A DNA stretch of 64,000 nt from Forficula auricularia (GCA_024734495.1 JALMQS010000225.1:5091226-5155225); one strand, 5' to 3'. Counted from the stretch's first letter, positions 43,449 to 55,260 are shown. Program-made: numbers and translations. Notes: generated by a model from the letters alone, not told the origin.

Positions 43449-44320
43449 CTAGCTGCAAGGCCCGCCTTCGGCGGCCCTTTTGCTAGGCAGGGGGCACACC
43501 CTCTGGACCCCCAACCCACGAACCCCACTCCCACCGACCACATCCCCCGAACCCCCACCCCACAATCCCACTACCCCTCTGGACCCTAACCTGAACCACC
43601 CAACTCCACCCTGCACCACCCCACCCCCGCACCCCACCATCCCCTGGACCCCACCCCGTGCCCTCCACCCCAGCCCCACACCACCATACCACCCCAACTC
43701 TGCACACTCCACCCACGCACCACCCCACTAAGTCACCTGAACCCTCCACACCACCCTCCCCCCCGCACTAGCACACCACACCCGCACCCAATTTTTGCAT
43801 TTCTAGTCTTCTAGTGACCCACAAATTATGTATACAAAATTTGGTTAAGTTGGCTCTATGGGTAAGAATTTTCATTTTTTGACCCCCTCCCATTTTGGGT
43901 GGTTACTTTTTGAATTTCTAGTATTCTAGTGACCCACAGATTATGTATACAATCACATCCCCTACAACTTTGCTCATATAGTAAAATTTGCCGTAGGGTT
44001 AATAGCTTAGGAGTTATTTGATAATTTTTATTTGTGCGCCCCCCCCCCCAACCCCCTTTTGGGTCAAAATATCAAAACGTTATTTGGCCATAAACGTAAG
44101 TAAGAAGAAATCTGATCCAAATATGTAATTTCATAATAATCCCATCAGGCGTTTTTACGTGAATCTTGAGCAACTTTTCGCGGAAACCAGTGAAACAGAG
44201 AGACAGACAGAAATTTTGTTGAGGGTGTTTTCGTTCATAACTTTGCTTGAAACGCGTACAACCAAAATTTGGCGTGATTTGGACCAATGTACAGACAAAA
44301 CCTTAATTTTATATATATAG
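43449..44320 (+). mobile_element. C-rich element with ctagctgcaaggcccgcct start
   Basis: It begins ctagctgcaaggcccgcctt with a hairpin (gccgcc/ggcggc type around 43462-43478), continues as ~300 bp of C-rich low-complexity DNA (ccccaccc, ccaccccac), then ~110-bp modules (43795-43960) and an A/T-rich end aaaaccttaattttatatat. A second copy of the start is inverted at 59605-59828 and a copy of the end is at 34318-34398. The open frames in the C-rich part follow from the absence of stops in C/A-only DNA. Confidence 0.65.
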
Positions 44321-44339
44321 ATTTCGAAAAGCTTAACGA

Positions 44340-44820
44340 AGATTAATAATTTGTCCCTGTATGGTAAGAAAATTAAATTAAAATAATTAAAAAAAAAAAA
44401 CAACTTCAAAAAAATTAAATGCAACAAATAAAATAATAATACGAAATCAAAAATCAAATAAAATGCACTAAAGGTATAAAATAATTATCTAATTTAGCTA
44501 CAACTAAACGACGAAATTTTTCCATGAAATCACTTTTTGAAGTCGGTGCTAAACAAACTATATAAGCGAGATTATGCGATGTTGTCTTCATTACACATTC
44601 ATTAACGTACTACGTAAGATCCGTCGAGTGCGATTCATAAAATGTATGATTGGCACCGACTTTAAAAAGTGATTTCATGAAAATATTTCGTCGTATAGAT
44701 GTAACTAAATAAGATAATTATTTTATACCCTTTAGTGCATTTTATTTTATTTTTGAGTTCTTATTATTTTATTTGTTGCGTTTAATTTTGTTGAAGTCGG
44801 GTTTTTTTCTAAAAATTATT
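44340..44820. repeat. Inverted repeat with aagtcggtg ends
   Basis: taaaatgcactaaaggtata on the left pairs with taccctttagtgcatttta on the right. The inner ends are atcactttttgaagtcggtg and caccgactttaaaaagtgat around an ~80-nt loop at 44.56-44.65 kb. Confidence 0.75.
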
Positions 44821-44943
44821 TTTCTTTTTCTTTTTCAAGTGATGTTTACCATGTATCGCAGGTAGATGGGTAGGTCTTTTGTTCTCACATCCGGTCCTTT
44901 TGTTATTGATAAAAGATTTTACCAATATTTGCTCAAAAGAATT

Positions 44944-45146
44944 GAAGATTTCCGTTAATTTGTCATTGATCATATTCAGAACTTGACCAAATTAATATGG
45001 GACCAATCGGAATGTATCCCCTTTCCAAAAAAAAATCATTGAAGTCGGTCCACATTGTAAGAAACAAATCAACGAACAAATACATACACACACAAAAGAC
45101 ATTCCGTTGAATTGATAACCTCCTCCTTTTTTAAAGTCGGTTAAAA
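44944..45146 (-). mobile_element. Partial inverted copy of the AACCGACTTC repeat
   Basis: caaattaatatgggaccaat, aaaaaatcattgaagtcggt and gataacctcctccttttttaa match the complement of 33.78-34.08 kb. Confidence 0.65.
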
Positions 45147-45354
45147 AAAAATCGTAGCTGTCGAACAAATGGTTAAAATTATCTTTCCAATCTATTAATT
45201 TTAATAATAAATCGATTCTAGCTAGATTAGGGTGTTCCTTATTTTGGGTATTTTGGAATTTTTACCTGACAGAGGCTCATATGGTTAACGTTAGCAATTT
45301 GTTGAAAATTATTTTATTGATAGCTTAATATATGGTATATAAATAAATACAAAT

Positions 45355-45500
45355 ATTTTATGAAACAATCTTAAAACGTTTATTAAAAATCCACAAGTTT
45401 CATCCACCTTTATCAATAAAATTTTTAAAATTTAAAAAAATAGTTGCTTTAAGAAAGGATAATAAAGCAACTATAATCAAATAAATATTTTGAAAGAGCT
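45355..45500 (-). mobile_element. Degenerate Penelope-like terminal repeat
   Basis: atgaaacaatcttaaaacgt, caagtttcatccacctttatc and ctttaagaaaggataataaa relate it to 5.35 and 24.8 kb. Confidence 0.4.
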
Positions 45501-48042
45501 AGAATATAAAATAATCAATTATAACATGGCGTTTGTTCTGTCGAGATCAAACCAATAATCCCCTCTAAAGCCTCATTTGAGCGGAATACACGATTTCGAA
45601 AATTCAACACCCATTCGCAATTAAATTAGATACTAATCGAACAAAGGATTAAGGGCTGGAACTAGCTTCCTCAGTCCGTCTTTCTGGCTAAATACATATA
45701 ACCTTCAGTCTTTCAAGACCCGCACGCTAAGATACCTTCAACTCCGACCCAATTCTTGAAATTTCTTTTTCTTTTCACGATACATGGGTTCACCCCGGCC
45801 TACAGAGGTTGTACCTTTTTGGGGCAATTTCTTCGTGAATCAATATTATTTAAATCAACTGGTGTGCTCACCACACGACTTTCACATTCTCACTTATTTG
45901 AAATCATCACCACACACATAATTTACCCCCCCCCCCCCCCCCCACCTTCCTTTATTTCAATCGAATTAAAATTTATAAACGACTAATAGCTCATGAGACT
46001 TGATAAAGTACACCAATTAAAAAAAAATTGAGAAAATAAAATGTGTGTGTCAGCTCCGACGCACGACTGGAGTTTACTCATTCAGATCGACTGTCTAAAT
46101 AGGCACAAAAAAGGCTTACTAGTCTAAGAAAAAGATTAATACCATATCAAATGATAAATAAACGAATCAGTGAAAATAACTAAATAAAATTTCAAATATT
46201 AATTAGATCAATAGCGCCGTCGTTATTAATTACTGTGACTAGAGGCTTATGGTAACTGAAATAAGACACATGAACGTTGGTAGATATGTGGTTCACTAAT
46301 CTTACCCACAAATCAATATCCACGAATTATAAATAAAATCTATAATATAAATGTTATATAAATTTTAAATAAATATTATAATTAAATTTAAAATAAGAAT
46401 TATATATAATATAATATGTATGATATATCTAAAATAATAACAATAAAGTATAAATATAACATAAGTATATAATATAAAAAATGAATAGTTATAGTGATTG
46501 TCTAATTATCTAAGTTTAACCATAATACGTTAGAGAAAGACGTATCAAATTATAGGGTTGAATTGTATATGATATGTATAAATAAAATCATCATTTAATT
46601 TTTGAGATTAATTAAATGAAAATTTCTAAATGTCAAGTAATAAAGTTTCAAATGTTTTAAAAAATAAAAAGCACTCGACAGGGATGGAACCTGTCATGTT
46701 GCATTTATAAATATATAATATAATAATAATATTTTTTCGATAAATTTTTCAATGTAAATTTTAAAATCCGCGCCTAAAAAATGTTTGAATGATATTGCCC
46801 TTTTTCACCACCAGAAGAGTGTGCGTACGAAAAACGTAACGCTGTCATTCGTTGACTGAATTTTACTACCCATAATTTTCCATACCGGGCTCCTTATATG
46901 CAAATCGATTCTTACGGAGTAAACTCCAAAAATAAAATAAAAATTTCATATAAATGTTCACTTCCGATGTTCCGATTTCAACGCATTTTTCGAAGTTAAC
47001 AGCTGAATAGTTCGAATTATCAAAAAATTCGAATTATCGAGAGTTGACGTATTATGAAACATTTCTATGAAAAATATTTTCTAGTATTTAATTTAAAACA
47101 AATTAAATTTAAAATTCTTTACTGGGGATGTTTTCAAATTTCGTGAGAGACTTTTTGATACGTTTTTAAATTATTATACGAAACGTTAATTAATTCTTGG
47201 TATTTAGACAAGAGTTTAATACATCTAATTTAACTTTTGTTCTTGGGGTGTAACAAACTTATATCATTGAAAGGAAAAATAAAATTTAATCAAGTGAACC
47301 TTTTAGTTAGAATTTTGTTGTTAAATATCTCGTCTAACAAATCATGCAAATAATCGGCCATTCTTTCTTTCCCTTGGCTTTTGGTTGTTTCGCTTTGTCT
47401 AATCTAGAAATCTTATTAGCTGGTCCAAATTCATAAACTGCAGCAATTTTATTTGGAAATTGCCTTGGCTGGCGTCTCGGCCTGAGCAAGCACCGTCATG
47501 TTCCACAGTGGAAGCAGAATCAGCAGGGGTGCCCATGGGGTGTTGTATTAAATTTCCTCGGGTTTATATAAATCTTCCGCGGTTTTAATTAGGTTCTAAA
47601 CGCCCACGGAAAGATTAGCTTAACGACGCCCTCGCCTTTACAAACGACATCACTTCTCGACCTTAATATGGCCCCCGGCTGAGCCTTGCAGCATAAAGCC
47701 ATAACTTAGCTCAATAGATTATGCAGCCGAGCAACATGTCAACAGAAAAAATTACGACACTAATAGTTGCAACCAGCTCGGCTGGATTACAAATAGGAAT
47801 TCCTCTTTATGGCTTGCTTGTGTGTTTTGCATGTTTACACCGAAAGCCAACCAGAGAGATGTATGGTTTGTACGCTCTAGGTTTTTCTATCAATCATCCT
47901 CCCAGCCCCCTTTCGATTTATATCGATGTTTATATTTTAAAAACAAATATTTAAAATTTTATGAATTTAATTAATTTTCTCAATTTCTCTCATTCATCAA
48001 GCGCGATACTCGATTCCGAGCATCGGCGATTACTATGGAGAG
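45501..48042. other. Non-repetitive A/T-rich and unique DNA
   Basis: Includes a poly-C run (45927-45943) and a more balanced stretch at 47.35-47.90 kb. The frame at 47721-47954 has no domain or splice context. A weak tRNA-like B box (minus, near 46685) is too degenerate to call. Confidence 0.35.
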
Positions 48043-48151
48043 CTTAGACCATGAAATATATAGACACGCCCTCTGCTACTCTCTACGCAGAGTGAAGTGA
48101 GGCCAACATCGCCTACAGATGACGTCACGTTCTCGCATAAATATTTTGGTA

Positions 48152-48416
48152 CTCTCTAAAACTGAATCAGTGGATATCCACTGAATAACAGCGACTATTC
48201 ACTTATCCAAACAGTCACAATCATACCACTGCTAATCAGGGATAGTCACTGAATGTATTAGTGGATTTTTAAAATTCACTGATTAATTAGTGGCTAACCA
48301 GTCAGACAACCTCTATTTGAATCAGTGAAAATTTAAATTAATACAAGATTGATTTTTCAGTGACGTATGATCGATGGAGAAATCAGCTGAAATTCCACTG
48401 ATTCATTTCAAGAGAG
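48152..48416 (+). mobile_element. Nested TA-inserting MITE, copy A
   Basis: TA at 48150-48151 and 48417-48418. Ends CTCTCTAAAACTGAATCAGT and actgattcatttcaagagag form imperfect inverted repeats. The relative at 20337 shows the empty ttttggTAatatt. The TA target suggests Tc1/mariner-type mobilisation. It has a ~27-bp deletion compared with copy B. Confidence 0.85.
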
Positions 48417-48563
48417 TAATATTAATTTAATATTAATTTGCGATTATTGGAATCCAAAATAAATAATCTAAACTACGACAAATTTATCTCAATCTATAAT
48501 AATTCCTATAGTGGCGATGCTATTTCTGGGTGTTCCTACCTACAGATGACGTCACATTCTCTA

Positions 48564-48855
48564 CTCTCTTGAAATGAATTAGTGGAATTTCAGCTGATTT
48601 CTCCAGCGATCATATACGTCACTGAAAAATCAATCATTTGTATTAATTTCAACAGATTCAACAGTGGTTTTTAATTTTCACTGATTCAAACAGAGGTTGT
48701 CTGACTGATTAGCCACTAATGAATCAGTGAATTTTAAAAATCCACTAATACATTCAGTGACTATCCACTGATTAGCAGTGGTATGATTGTGACTGTTTGG
48801 ATAAGTGAATAGTCACTGTTATTCAGTGGATATCCACTGAATCAGTTTTAGAGAG
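48564..48855 (-). mobile_element. Nested TA-inserting MITE, copy B, inverted
   Basis: TA at 48562-48563 and 48856-48857; empty site ttctcTAgttgatg at 20477. Nearly the reverse complement of copy A. Together the pair can fold into a ~265-bp stem. Confidence 0.85.
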
Positions 48856-48924
48856 TAGTTGATGTTGGCCTCACCAAATCGACACCAGGGCGTGTCTATA
48901 TATTTCATGGTCCAATATGGAGAG

Positions 48925-49090
48925 TATCATCTCTGTTTTGTGGGGAAAATTTTCACAGAGGTGGTTTCTCATTGCCTTCCCTGGATTTACTGAGGCGCCT
49001 TGTATTTTTTACAAAGATTGCTGACCAAGGCGAGATTCGATCTCGAGTAAACCCGATCCGAAGTTAGCCACTACTCTATGGCTCATCACA
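48925..49090 (-). mobile_element. tRNA-derived SINE
   Basis: Minus strand: gccatagagtagtggctaac (A-box region) and ctcgagatcgaatctcgcc (B box). The body contains gaggtggtttctcattgcct on the plus strand, similar to the SINE at 7.34-7.62 kb. Confidence 0.55.
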
Positions 49091-49130
49091 TTGAACTATT
49101 AGGAAGCTGAAATTTCCTGATTATTTAGAA

Positions 49131-49180
49131 CAGGGGTCCCCAAACTACAATAAATTTCCACAGCAGAGATTTGGGGGGGG
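49131..49180 (+). mobile_element. hAT-like terminus
   Basis: CAGGGGTCCCCAAACTACAA is a typical hAT terminal repeat; the other end is not identified. Poly-G follows at 49170. Confidence 0.45.
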
Positions 49181-49954
49181 ACTTAGGGTAGTAATATTGG
49201 AGTACCAATAAAGGTATTCCAGCAATAAAATCTTTACCGAGAATTATTTCATGCTAAAATCGTAATTTGTCTGGACTACAATGAAATTTGCAAAAAAAAG
49301 CGAAGATTAAAATAAAATTTCTAAAAATGAAGGGTACTTTTTTGGACAGCATTCGTGGGTGAAAAGTCACCGCTCGCCACTGGCATATATACCTATATAT
49401 ATATATACATAAATTTTTATTCGGTGAATATTCTTATAACTTCTATTATATTGACCATTCATTTACTATGAGGCGTATTATTAACTTTTAAAATTTTTTA
49501 TTATATAAAATTAAATAATTTTACAATGAAATAAATATTATTTATGGACTAATACAGAATATATTAAATTTCACCCAATTTTTGGTTTATATTCGTAATT
49601 AAAAAGCAATAAATTAAAAGCTTAATTAAAATAAATATGTTGTTGTTATTCAAATTAAGAACAAAGGAAACAAAATTCCATTTACAATTTCAATAATTAA
49701 GCAATCAATTAAGTGGAATAAAGCAAAAATAAATAAATAAATAAAAACAACCATACTTAATGAAAACATGAATGGCAGCATGACAACCCCCCCCCCCCCC
49801 ATTTGATCATCCTATTTATGAGATTGATCAAATTATTTATTTTATATTATATATTTCATTTGTTTGATTGTAATAGATACCTAATTCATTAAATAATAAA
49901 TTCTTTTTATAAAAAAAATCATTTGAAATGAAATTATTTAAGGTAGTTGTTTTA
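49181..49954. other. A/T-rich DNA without recognised features
   Basis: No gene; a poly-C run at 49788-49800. Confidence 0.4.
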
Positions 49955-50218
49955 CCATATGGGTTTTCTTAGGATTTTTTGAAATTTAGATAGATTATTA
50001 TTTAAATACTTCTGCATCGATTGGTGGCAAAACGAAATTTATGAACAAATATAGTTGCGGAGATATTAAATTTCAAAGATAGAGTTTTTCCAGACTCTTT
50101 AACATTGCACTATACAGGATATCAGAAAATTTACATACATATTTGATTATAATTAAGAAACTCTTCTTACCATTGTTATAAATAACTAAACCAACATTAA
50201 ACAATAACTAATACAAAT

Positions 50219-50397
50219 TAATTAATAAAGTAAAGGGTGTGTAGTTTCACAGTGAATGAAATAAAACTCAAAGAGGTTTATACAAACTCAATATATTTCG
50301 GATTATTAGTCCATCACCAGGAGTTTACAGCTTAAAACTAATAATAATTGAACGAGCGATCACAATTTTTAACGCACCCTTTACTTTATTAATTAAT
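50219..50397 (-). mobile_element. Penelope-like hairpin insertion
   Basis: A ~180-bp block with short terminal inverted repeats, absent from 41.4 and 21.1 kb, and containing a hammerhead-like motif. Confidence 0.6.
50284..50326 (-). ncRNA. Hammerhead-ribozyme-like motif
   Basis: Outer stem AAACTC/GAGTTT (six perfect pairs), CTGGTGAT, stem II GGA/TCC with loop CTAATAA, GAAATATATT with a minimal AT/AT stem III. Confidence 0.6.
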
Positions 50398-50784
50398 TTA
50401 ATAAATTTTTTAAGAAAATTTTAAATCACAGTTACAACACAGTTTCTGAAATAATAATTAATAAATAATGAAAAATTTACACTAAAAACAAGCTGGCAAA
50501 AACGCATTTAGTTAACCTAAAAAGTGGGTTAACTTTAGTAATTTTTTTTACTTTTTTTCGCTTCAGCCATTGTCGCAACAGCTTTCAAATCGCTTATTAA
50601 GAACTTTTTGTTTTATAAATCTCCCTTTATCTGACATTTCTATGATAAAATATATACAAGATCGGACAGTATTGCCAGATTTGTCAAACGAGCATGGGAT
50701 TGGCTAGTAGTGGTACATAAACAGCAAAAAGTTTTGAGCTTATGAATTATGAGTACTTATCATGGTAAGTATAATAATATCAAT

Positions 50785-51107
50785 GGAGCTAAACTACCTG
50801 TGAAATTTGGTCTTGATATTGACATTGGTTTTTGAGCTAGCTAGTCCACAAAAATTTGGTAACGGACAGACTAACGGACAACCAGACTAACAGACATTTT
50901 GACAAATCAATTATTATCTCGAAAAACATAATTTTTTGGATGTTCACTTATTAGGGCTTTTTTGTAGAGCGAAATGCCATGGTTTCGCTCGATTTTTTAA
51001 TCAAAATAGTTTCAACCGTTTTTTAGATATTTTGAAAAAAGAAAGAAAAAACACTTTTTTCATGCACGATTACATAACTTGACCATACCCTATATGGTAA
51101 AGTAAAA
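50785..51107 (-). mobile_element. ~700-bp element, truncated minus-strand copy
   Basis: Ends at 51100 with ccctatatggtaaag; contains the gacagactaacggacaacc tract and tttcgctcgattttttaatc. The distal half is missing. Confidence 0.65.
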
Positions 51108-52277
51108 ATCCAAAATTTGTATTATATTTTTCGTTCCACCCTATTACACATTCTTTTATCTTAAAAGGGCACCAACCAAAAACTACTGCATAGAATTAAT
51201 TATAATTTTTCACACACAAGCCTTGCTATATGAGCTATCAAAGCATATAAAAATTATACGGCTAAAGTGTGAAGTTGGGCGCAAAAAAATACAATTAAAT
51301 CCTCTGTCGGAAAAAAACGAAATTACTTTCCGAACAACCTTATATGTTTAGAAATACAAAATCTATCCAGAATTCTAAACATTGATGCATTTTTGCGTCC
51401 AAATCATTAAAAAAAAAATAATAATTTCCGTATTTTGCAATTCATTAAGTGTCCCGGAACAAAAAAATAAACCTTAACATGCGTTTTTAAGCTTACAGCT
51501 ATAAAACGTATCCATTAATTCATTCTCATTTATTTGCCATTTGAAAACTCCATAAAATCCGCTTCTAATTTGCTTCCTTTCCTGTTGATGTGCTTCTTAA
51601 AATTGAGAAGCCGAGAAACGAAACGACTTTACATGAACGTTATTTTACATTTAAAGTATTTTTTTCATCTATTTATAGCAAGCAATTTATTTAAGATATA
51701 TCACCACGTTGATTATGCTTAAATTATTATTAAAACAAAAAATCATCTATTTGCACGTTAATGAGAAATTATACGCGAATCGGAATTATTTATTTTTTGT
51801 CATCTGGTTTTAATTTGAATTTTATCTTTGATAATTAAAAAACATTCCCTTATATTTAAATGAGGAGCCAAACAGTCTGTCTACGTCAGAGCGAGCCCTC
51901 AGGCGATTTTTCAATTCAAGTTTCAAGCGATTCATCCATAATGTGCAATATGCATTTCCCTGCTAAACATTACATAAACCCGAAGGGCGATTATATTTGC
52001 ACAAATTCGAATCCAAATCACGACCGTAAGGGTAAGGGAGCAGGGGATGAGGGGGTTGTAAAAAAATGCCGAATACCTAATCCCTTCATCAAATTACACT
52101 CATTTAAATAAATCGATAAGTATCTGATTTAATTTACTTCCACAGGAATAGGCTTAATCCAATGGAAGTCGAATCGTGAAAAAATCCAAAATTGCTAAAA
52201 AAGTAAAATAAAACAAAATCAATAGCAAGGACAAACGGGAGATTTCGATTCTTTTGGAATGGCAATTATTTTGAAAC
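51108..52277. other. Unique non-coding sequence
   Basis: Includes a more balanced stretch at 51.85-52.10 kb with an open frame (51860-52111) lacking any recognisable domain. Confidence 0.35.
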
Positions 52278-52289
52278 TAATCCGATTCA

Positions 52290-52499
52290 TAAAGATAAGA
52301 GTAAATAAATATTATATTTAATATTGATTTACTATGAGTTAAGGATACTAGGTCACTTATTTCACATTAAATACACGTGAAATAAGTGACCTAGTATCCT
52401 TAACTCATAGTAAATCAATATTAAATATAATATTTATTTACTCTTATCTTTATTAAAGATGTTTCACCTTGCACCAGCACCACAATCCCTACTAATTAT
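52290..52499. mobile_element. 210-bp insertion with a perfect 75-bp hairpin and 12-bp TSD
   Basis: TAATCCGATTCA at 52278-52289 and 52500-52511. Arms 52291-52365 and 52377-52451 are perfect inverted copies (begin aaagataagagtaaataaat) around an 11-nt loop. The last ~44 bp (52456-52499) match the tiny insertion at 12376-12419. The perfect arms imply recent origin. A snap-back or template-switch product of reverse transcription would explain the structure. Confidence 0.85.
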
Positions 52500-52525
52500 T
52501 AATCCGATTCAATTTCTTTTTAGAA

Positions 52526-52575
52526 CAGGGCTGTCCAACCCGCGGCCGAGCACTGGGATATGCGCGGCCCGACAT
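52526..52575 (+). mobile_element. hAT-like terminus
   Basis: CAGGGCTGTCCAACCCGCGG followed by a GC-rich start (gcgcggcccgacatgaaat) is a classic hAT end. Confidence 0.5.
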
Positions 52576-52645
52576 GAAATTATAAATATATTTTTATGTA
52601 CTCACTGTAAAACTTATCTGATACAATTTGACCTGGTAATTTTTT

Positions 52646-53694
52646 TTTTCTAAAGTAAGAAGAAATTAGGAAATCTCCTCAAAAGTTTCGAAGAATAATA
52701 GGGAAAATTTAAAATTTTGAATGTGAAAAATATATCAAGATGTTGAAAAAAATAATGAAAATTTTGGCATATTTTGACTTCATTTTACTTTACCATACAG
52801 GATATGGGTTAAGTATTGTAATCGTACATGAAAAAAAGGTGTTTTTTTTTTTGTTTTTTTTTTATTTTATTTTTTCGAAATATCTCAAAAACGGATGAAA
52901 TTATTTTGGTTAAAAAAATTGGACGAAACCATGGCATTTCGGTCTACAAAAAGCCCTAATAATTGAACATCGAAAAAATTATATTTTTCGAGATAATAAC
53001 TGTTTTATCAAAATGTCTGTTAGGGTGTTAGTCTGTGCGTTACCAAATTTATTGGACGAGCTAGCTCAAAAACCACTGTGAATATCAAAACCAAATTTGA
53101 TGCATTGAGATTAAGAGCTTATTAGATTTTGGTGCTTATCGACCCAAAACAAGAAAAATGAAATATACTATAAAATGAACCTATAATAACGAAAAAAAAT
53201 TTCTGCCTCCAAAATTAGGAGGGGGGGGGGGGGGGCAAAAATAAAAATCTAGGCCATTTGAGCAAACTCAACCATATTTTGTATACAAAATCAGTGGGCC
53301 GCCAGATCACTAAAAATGCAAAAACAAACCGCCCGAAATGGCGGGGCCAAAAAATGAAAATCTAGTCTCTTGGACCAAATTCAACCAAATTTTGTATACA
53401 TAATCAGTGGGATAACAGAAATGCAAAAACTAACCGCAAAAATGGAGGGGTGGGGATTGTAGAGTCAAAAAATGAAAATATAGGCCCTTGTACCAAACTC
53501 AACCAGAAGTGTATGGTAAAGTCAAATGGATGGCCACATCAGAACGTGTCAATTTATTTTTCTAAAGTAAGAAGAAATTAGGAAATCTCCCCAAAAGTTT
53601 CAAAGAATAAAAGGGCAGATTTTAAATTTTGAATGTGAAAAAATATATCTTGATTTTCGAAAAAATAATGACAATTTTGGCTTCATTTTTATTA
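52646..53694. repeat. ~138-bp direct repeats flanking a ~700-bp element
   Basis: ttttctaaagtaagaagaaa starts at 52646 and again at 53558; both blocks continue through aatctcc, aaaagtttc and ttttggc ... cattttt with scattered differences. The insertion at 52788-53556 sits exactly between them. Confidence 0.8.
52788..53556 (+). mobile_element. ~700-bp non-autonomous element, copy 5
   Basis: Starts CTTTACCATACAGG; ends gtatggtaaagtcaaatg plus extension. A poly-G run of ~17 is at 53220-53236. Two modules are partly deleted. Confidence 0.7.
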
Positions 53695-53809
53695 GATATA
53701 AATATTTTACCTGCAAATTTTGTGATTGAATATGCATGAAACTTCAGACATTTAACTGAAAGATAAATTTAATAATGTCTCTTTACTAGAATTTTATAAA
53801 AATTATCTA

Positions 53810-54035
53810 CTGCATTTCTAGCCTTCTGGGGGTCCACAGAATATGTATAAAAATTTGGTTGAGTTTGGTTGAAAGGACTAGTATTTTCATTTTTTACACC
53901 CCCTCCCCCTTTCGTCTGATATAATGTTTAAAAGACATTAAAAAAACATATTTTATGTTCTTTTCAAAAATTTATTCAGTTTTTCTAGTTAATTTTTTCA
54001 TTTTTTTATACCTCTTCAAAATGTGGTGGATCTTT
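53810..54035 (+). repeat. Single copy of the window-start repeat
   Basis: tttctagccttctgggggtc ... ttttatgttcttttcaaaaa ... cctcttcaaaatgtgg match 425-750 without the inverted partner. Confidence 0.7.
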
Positions 54036-54760
54036 ATGAGTCCCTGCTATTTAGACAACTGAAATACCAGATCAGTTCAAATTATGACTACCCTGCAAAA
54101 AACCCTCCAATTCGAGATACCAGGCGCCTTTAAGGCCTAGGCGCTGTCGTGCAAAGCATGACTTTGCACATATGGACGGCGCGATGTAAAGCAGAGGACA
54201 ACGTCATTGATTTCTCTTTATGAATCAACAACTCTGCTACTCTCGGCAAAACAAAATATTTCGAAAAACGAAGTCAAAATACCAAATTCTTTCCATTGCG
54301 ATTACAATATGTCCCTACGATACAGTTAAAAAAATAAACAAGAAAGAAGATAGAAAGCTTATCACTCTGCGGGTGAATAAATCCGACACGAATGATATTT
54401 AATGCAACCCTATACATATTTATTATCCCCCCTCCCTGTACTTACCCAGGGCCACCTTTTTTCCTGGTACTGCATCTGTCCCTTACTAGCGGGAAAATAT
54501 CCGCAGGAGGAAAACACAAATGGGAAACGAGCAATGTCATTATGCAAAACGCAAAGGCGATTGCATAAATCATTGCATTCCAAGCCACACCGCCCGCGCT
54601 CGCAAGAAGAAAGATGATTTTTTGAAAATCGAAAGTCTACCATTTAAAATAGACATTGGGGGAGACAGAAAGAAAGAAAAGAGGAAATGAATATGCGAAT
54701 GAGGGAGAATTCTCACAAGAAGAGATCAAAGGGTTTGGCTAAAATATTTTTCTTTTTTTT
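54036..54760. other. Unique non-coding sequence
   Basis: A balanced-composition stretch at 54.40-54.62 kb is open on both strands but shows no known domain. Contains ctctgctactctcggcaaaa (54231), also found at 25188 and at the PLE end near 33478. Confidence 0.35.
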
Positions 54761-55260
54761 AACCGACTTCAAAAAAGGAGGAGGTTCTCAATTCGACTGA
54801 ATTTTTTTGTGTCTCTATATTACCTCATATCTCAGCCAATTGTTGACCGATTTTGATGATTTTTTGCATTGGGTTCAGTCTAGCTTCCGATTGGTCCCGT
54901 TTTTTTTTCATTGGTATTGGACCTTTTTTGATATGTTTGTTCAGGCATAACTTCATTGTTTATGAACCGGTTTTAATGATTCTTTTTTTATTGGAAAGAG
55001 GGTACCTTAGGGGTGGTACCATATTAATTTGGTCAAATTCTGAAGATATAATCAATGACAAAATAACGTAAATCTCCAATTCTTATGACCAAATAATCGA
55101 AATTATAATAAATAAAATCTTTTATAAAAAATCAATCTTAAAACATTCATTTAAAACCCGCAAACGTTTCAAGAGAATTTCTATATTTAGGAATTGAATT
55201 TTATTATCATTTTCTGATTTATTCGCCCCACGCTTTCTCTTACGAGATGCATGCAAGGTA
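54761..55260 (+). mobile_element. Interspersed repeat starting AACCGACTTCAAAAAA
   Basis: Second full copy of 33780-34275, same orientation. Confidence 0.75.

Larger units (their letters stand above)
48043..48915. mobile_element. 8-bp-TSD-family MITE carrying two nested MITEs
   Basis: Second copy of the 20230-20537 family: starts CTTAGACCATGAAATATATA, ends tctatatatttcatggtccaa. TATGGAGAG flanks it at 48034-48042 and 48916-48924 (8 or 9 bp depending on the last base). Two insertions at TA sites enlarge it from ~308 to ~873 bp. Confidence 0.85.
49955..50520 (+). repeat. Repeat family copy interrupted by a Penelope-like hairpin
   Basis: Matches 41140-41520; the middle (about 50219-50397) is an insertion whose ends pair (attaataaagtaaagggtg / caccctttactttattaat). 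Confidence 0.7.

Noticed and set aside
43449..43749. Proline- or glycine-rich frames in C-rich DNA
   Set aside because: C-rich low-complexity DNA lacks stops; the frames overlap on both strands and are not protein-like. The same applies to 59623-59829.
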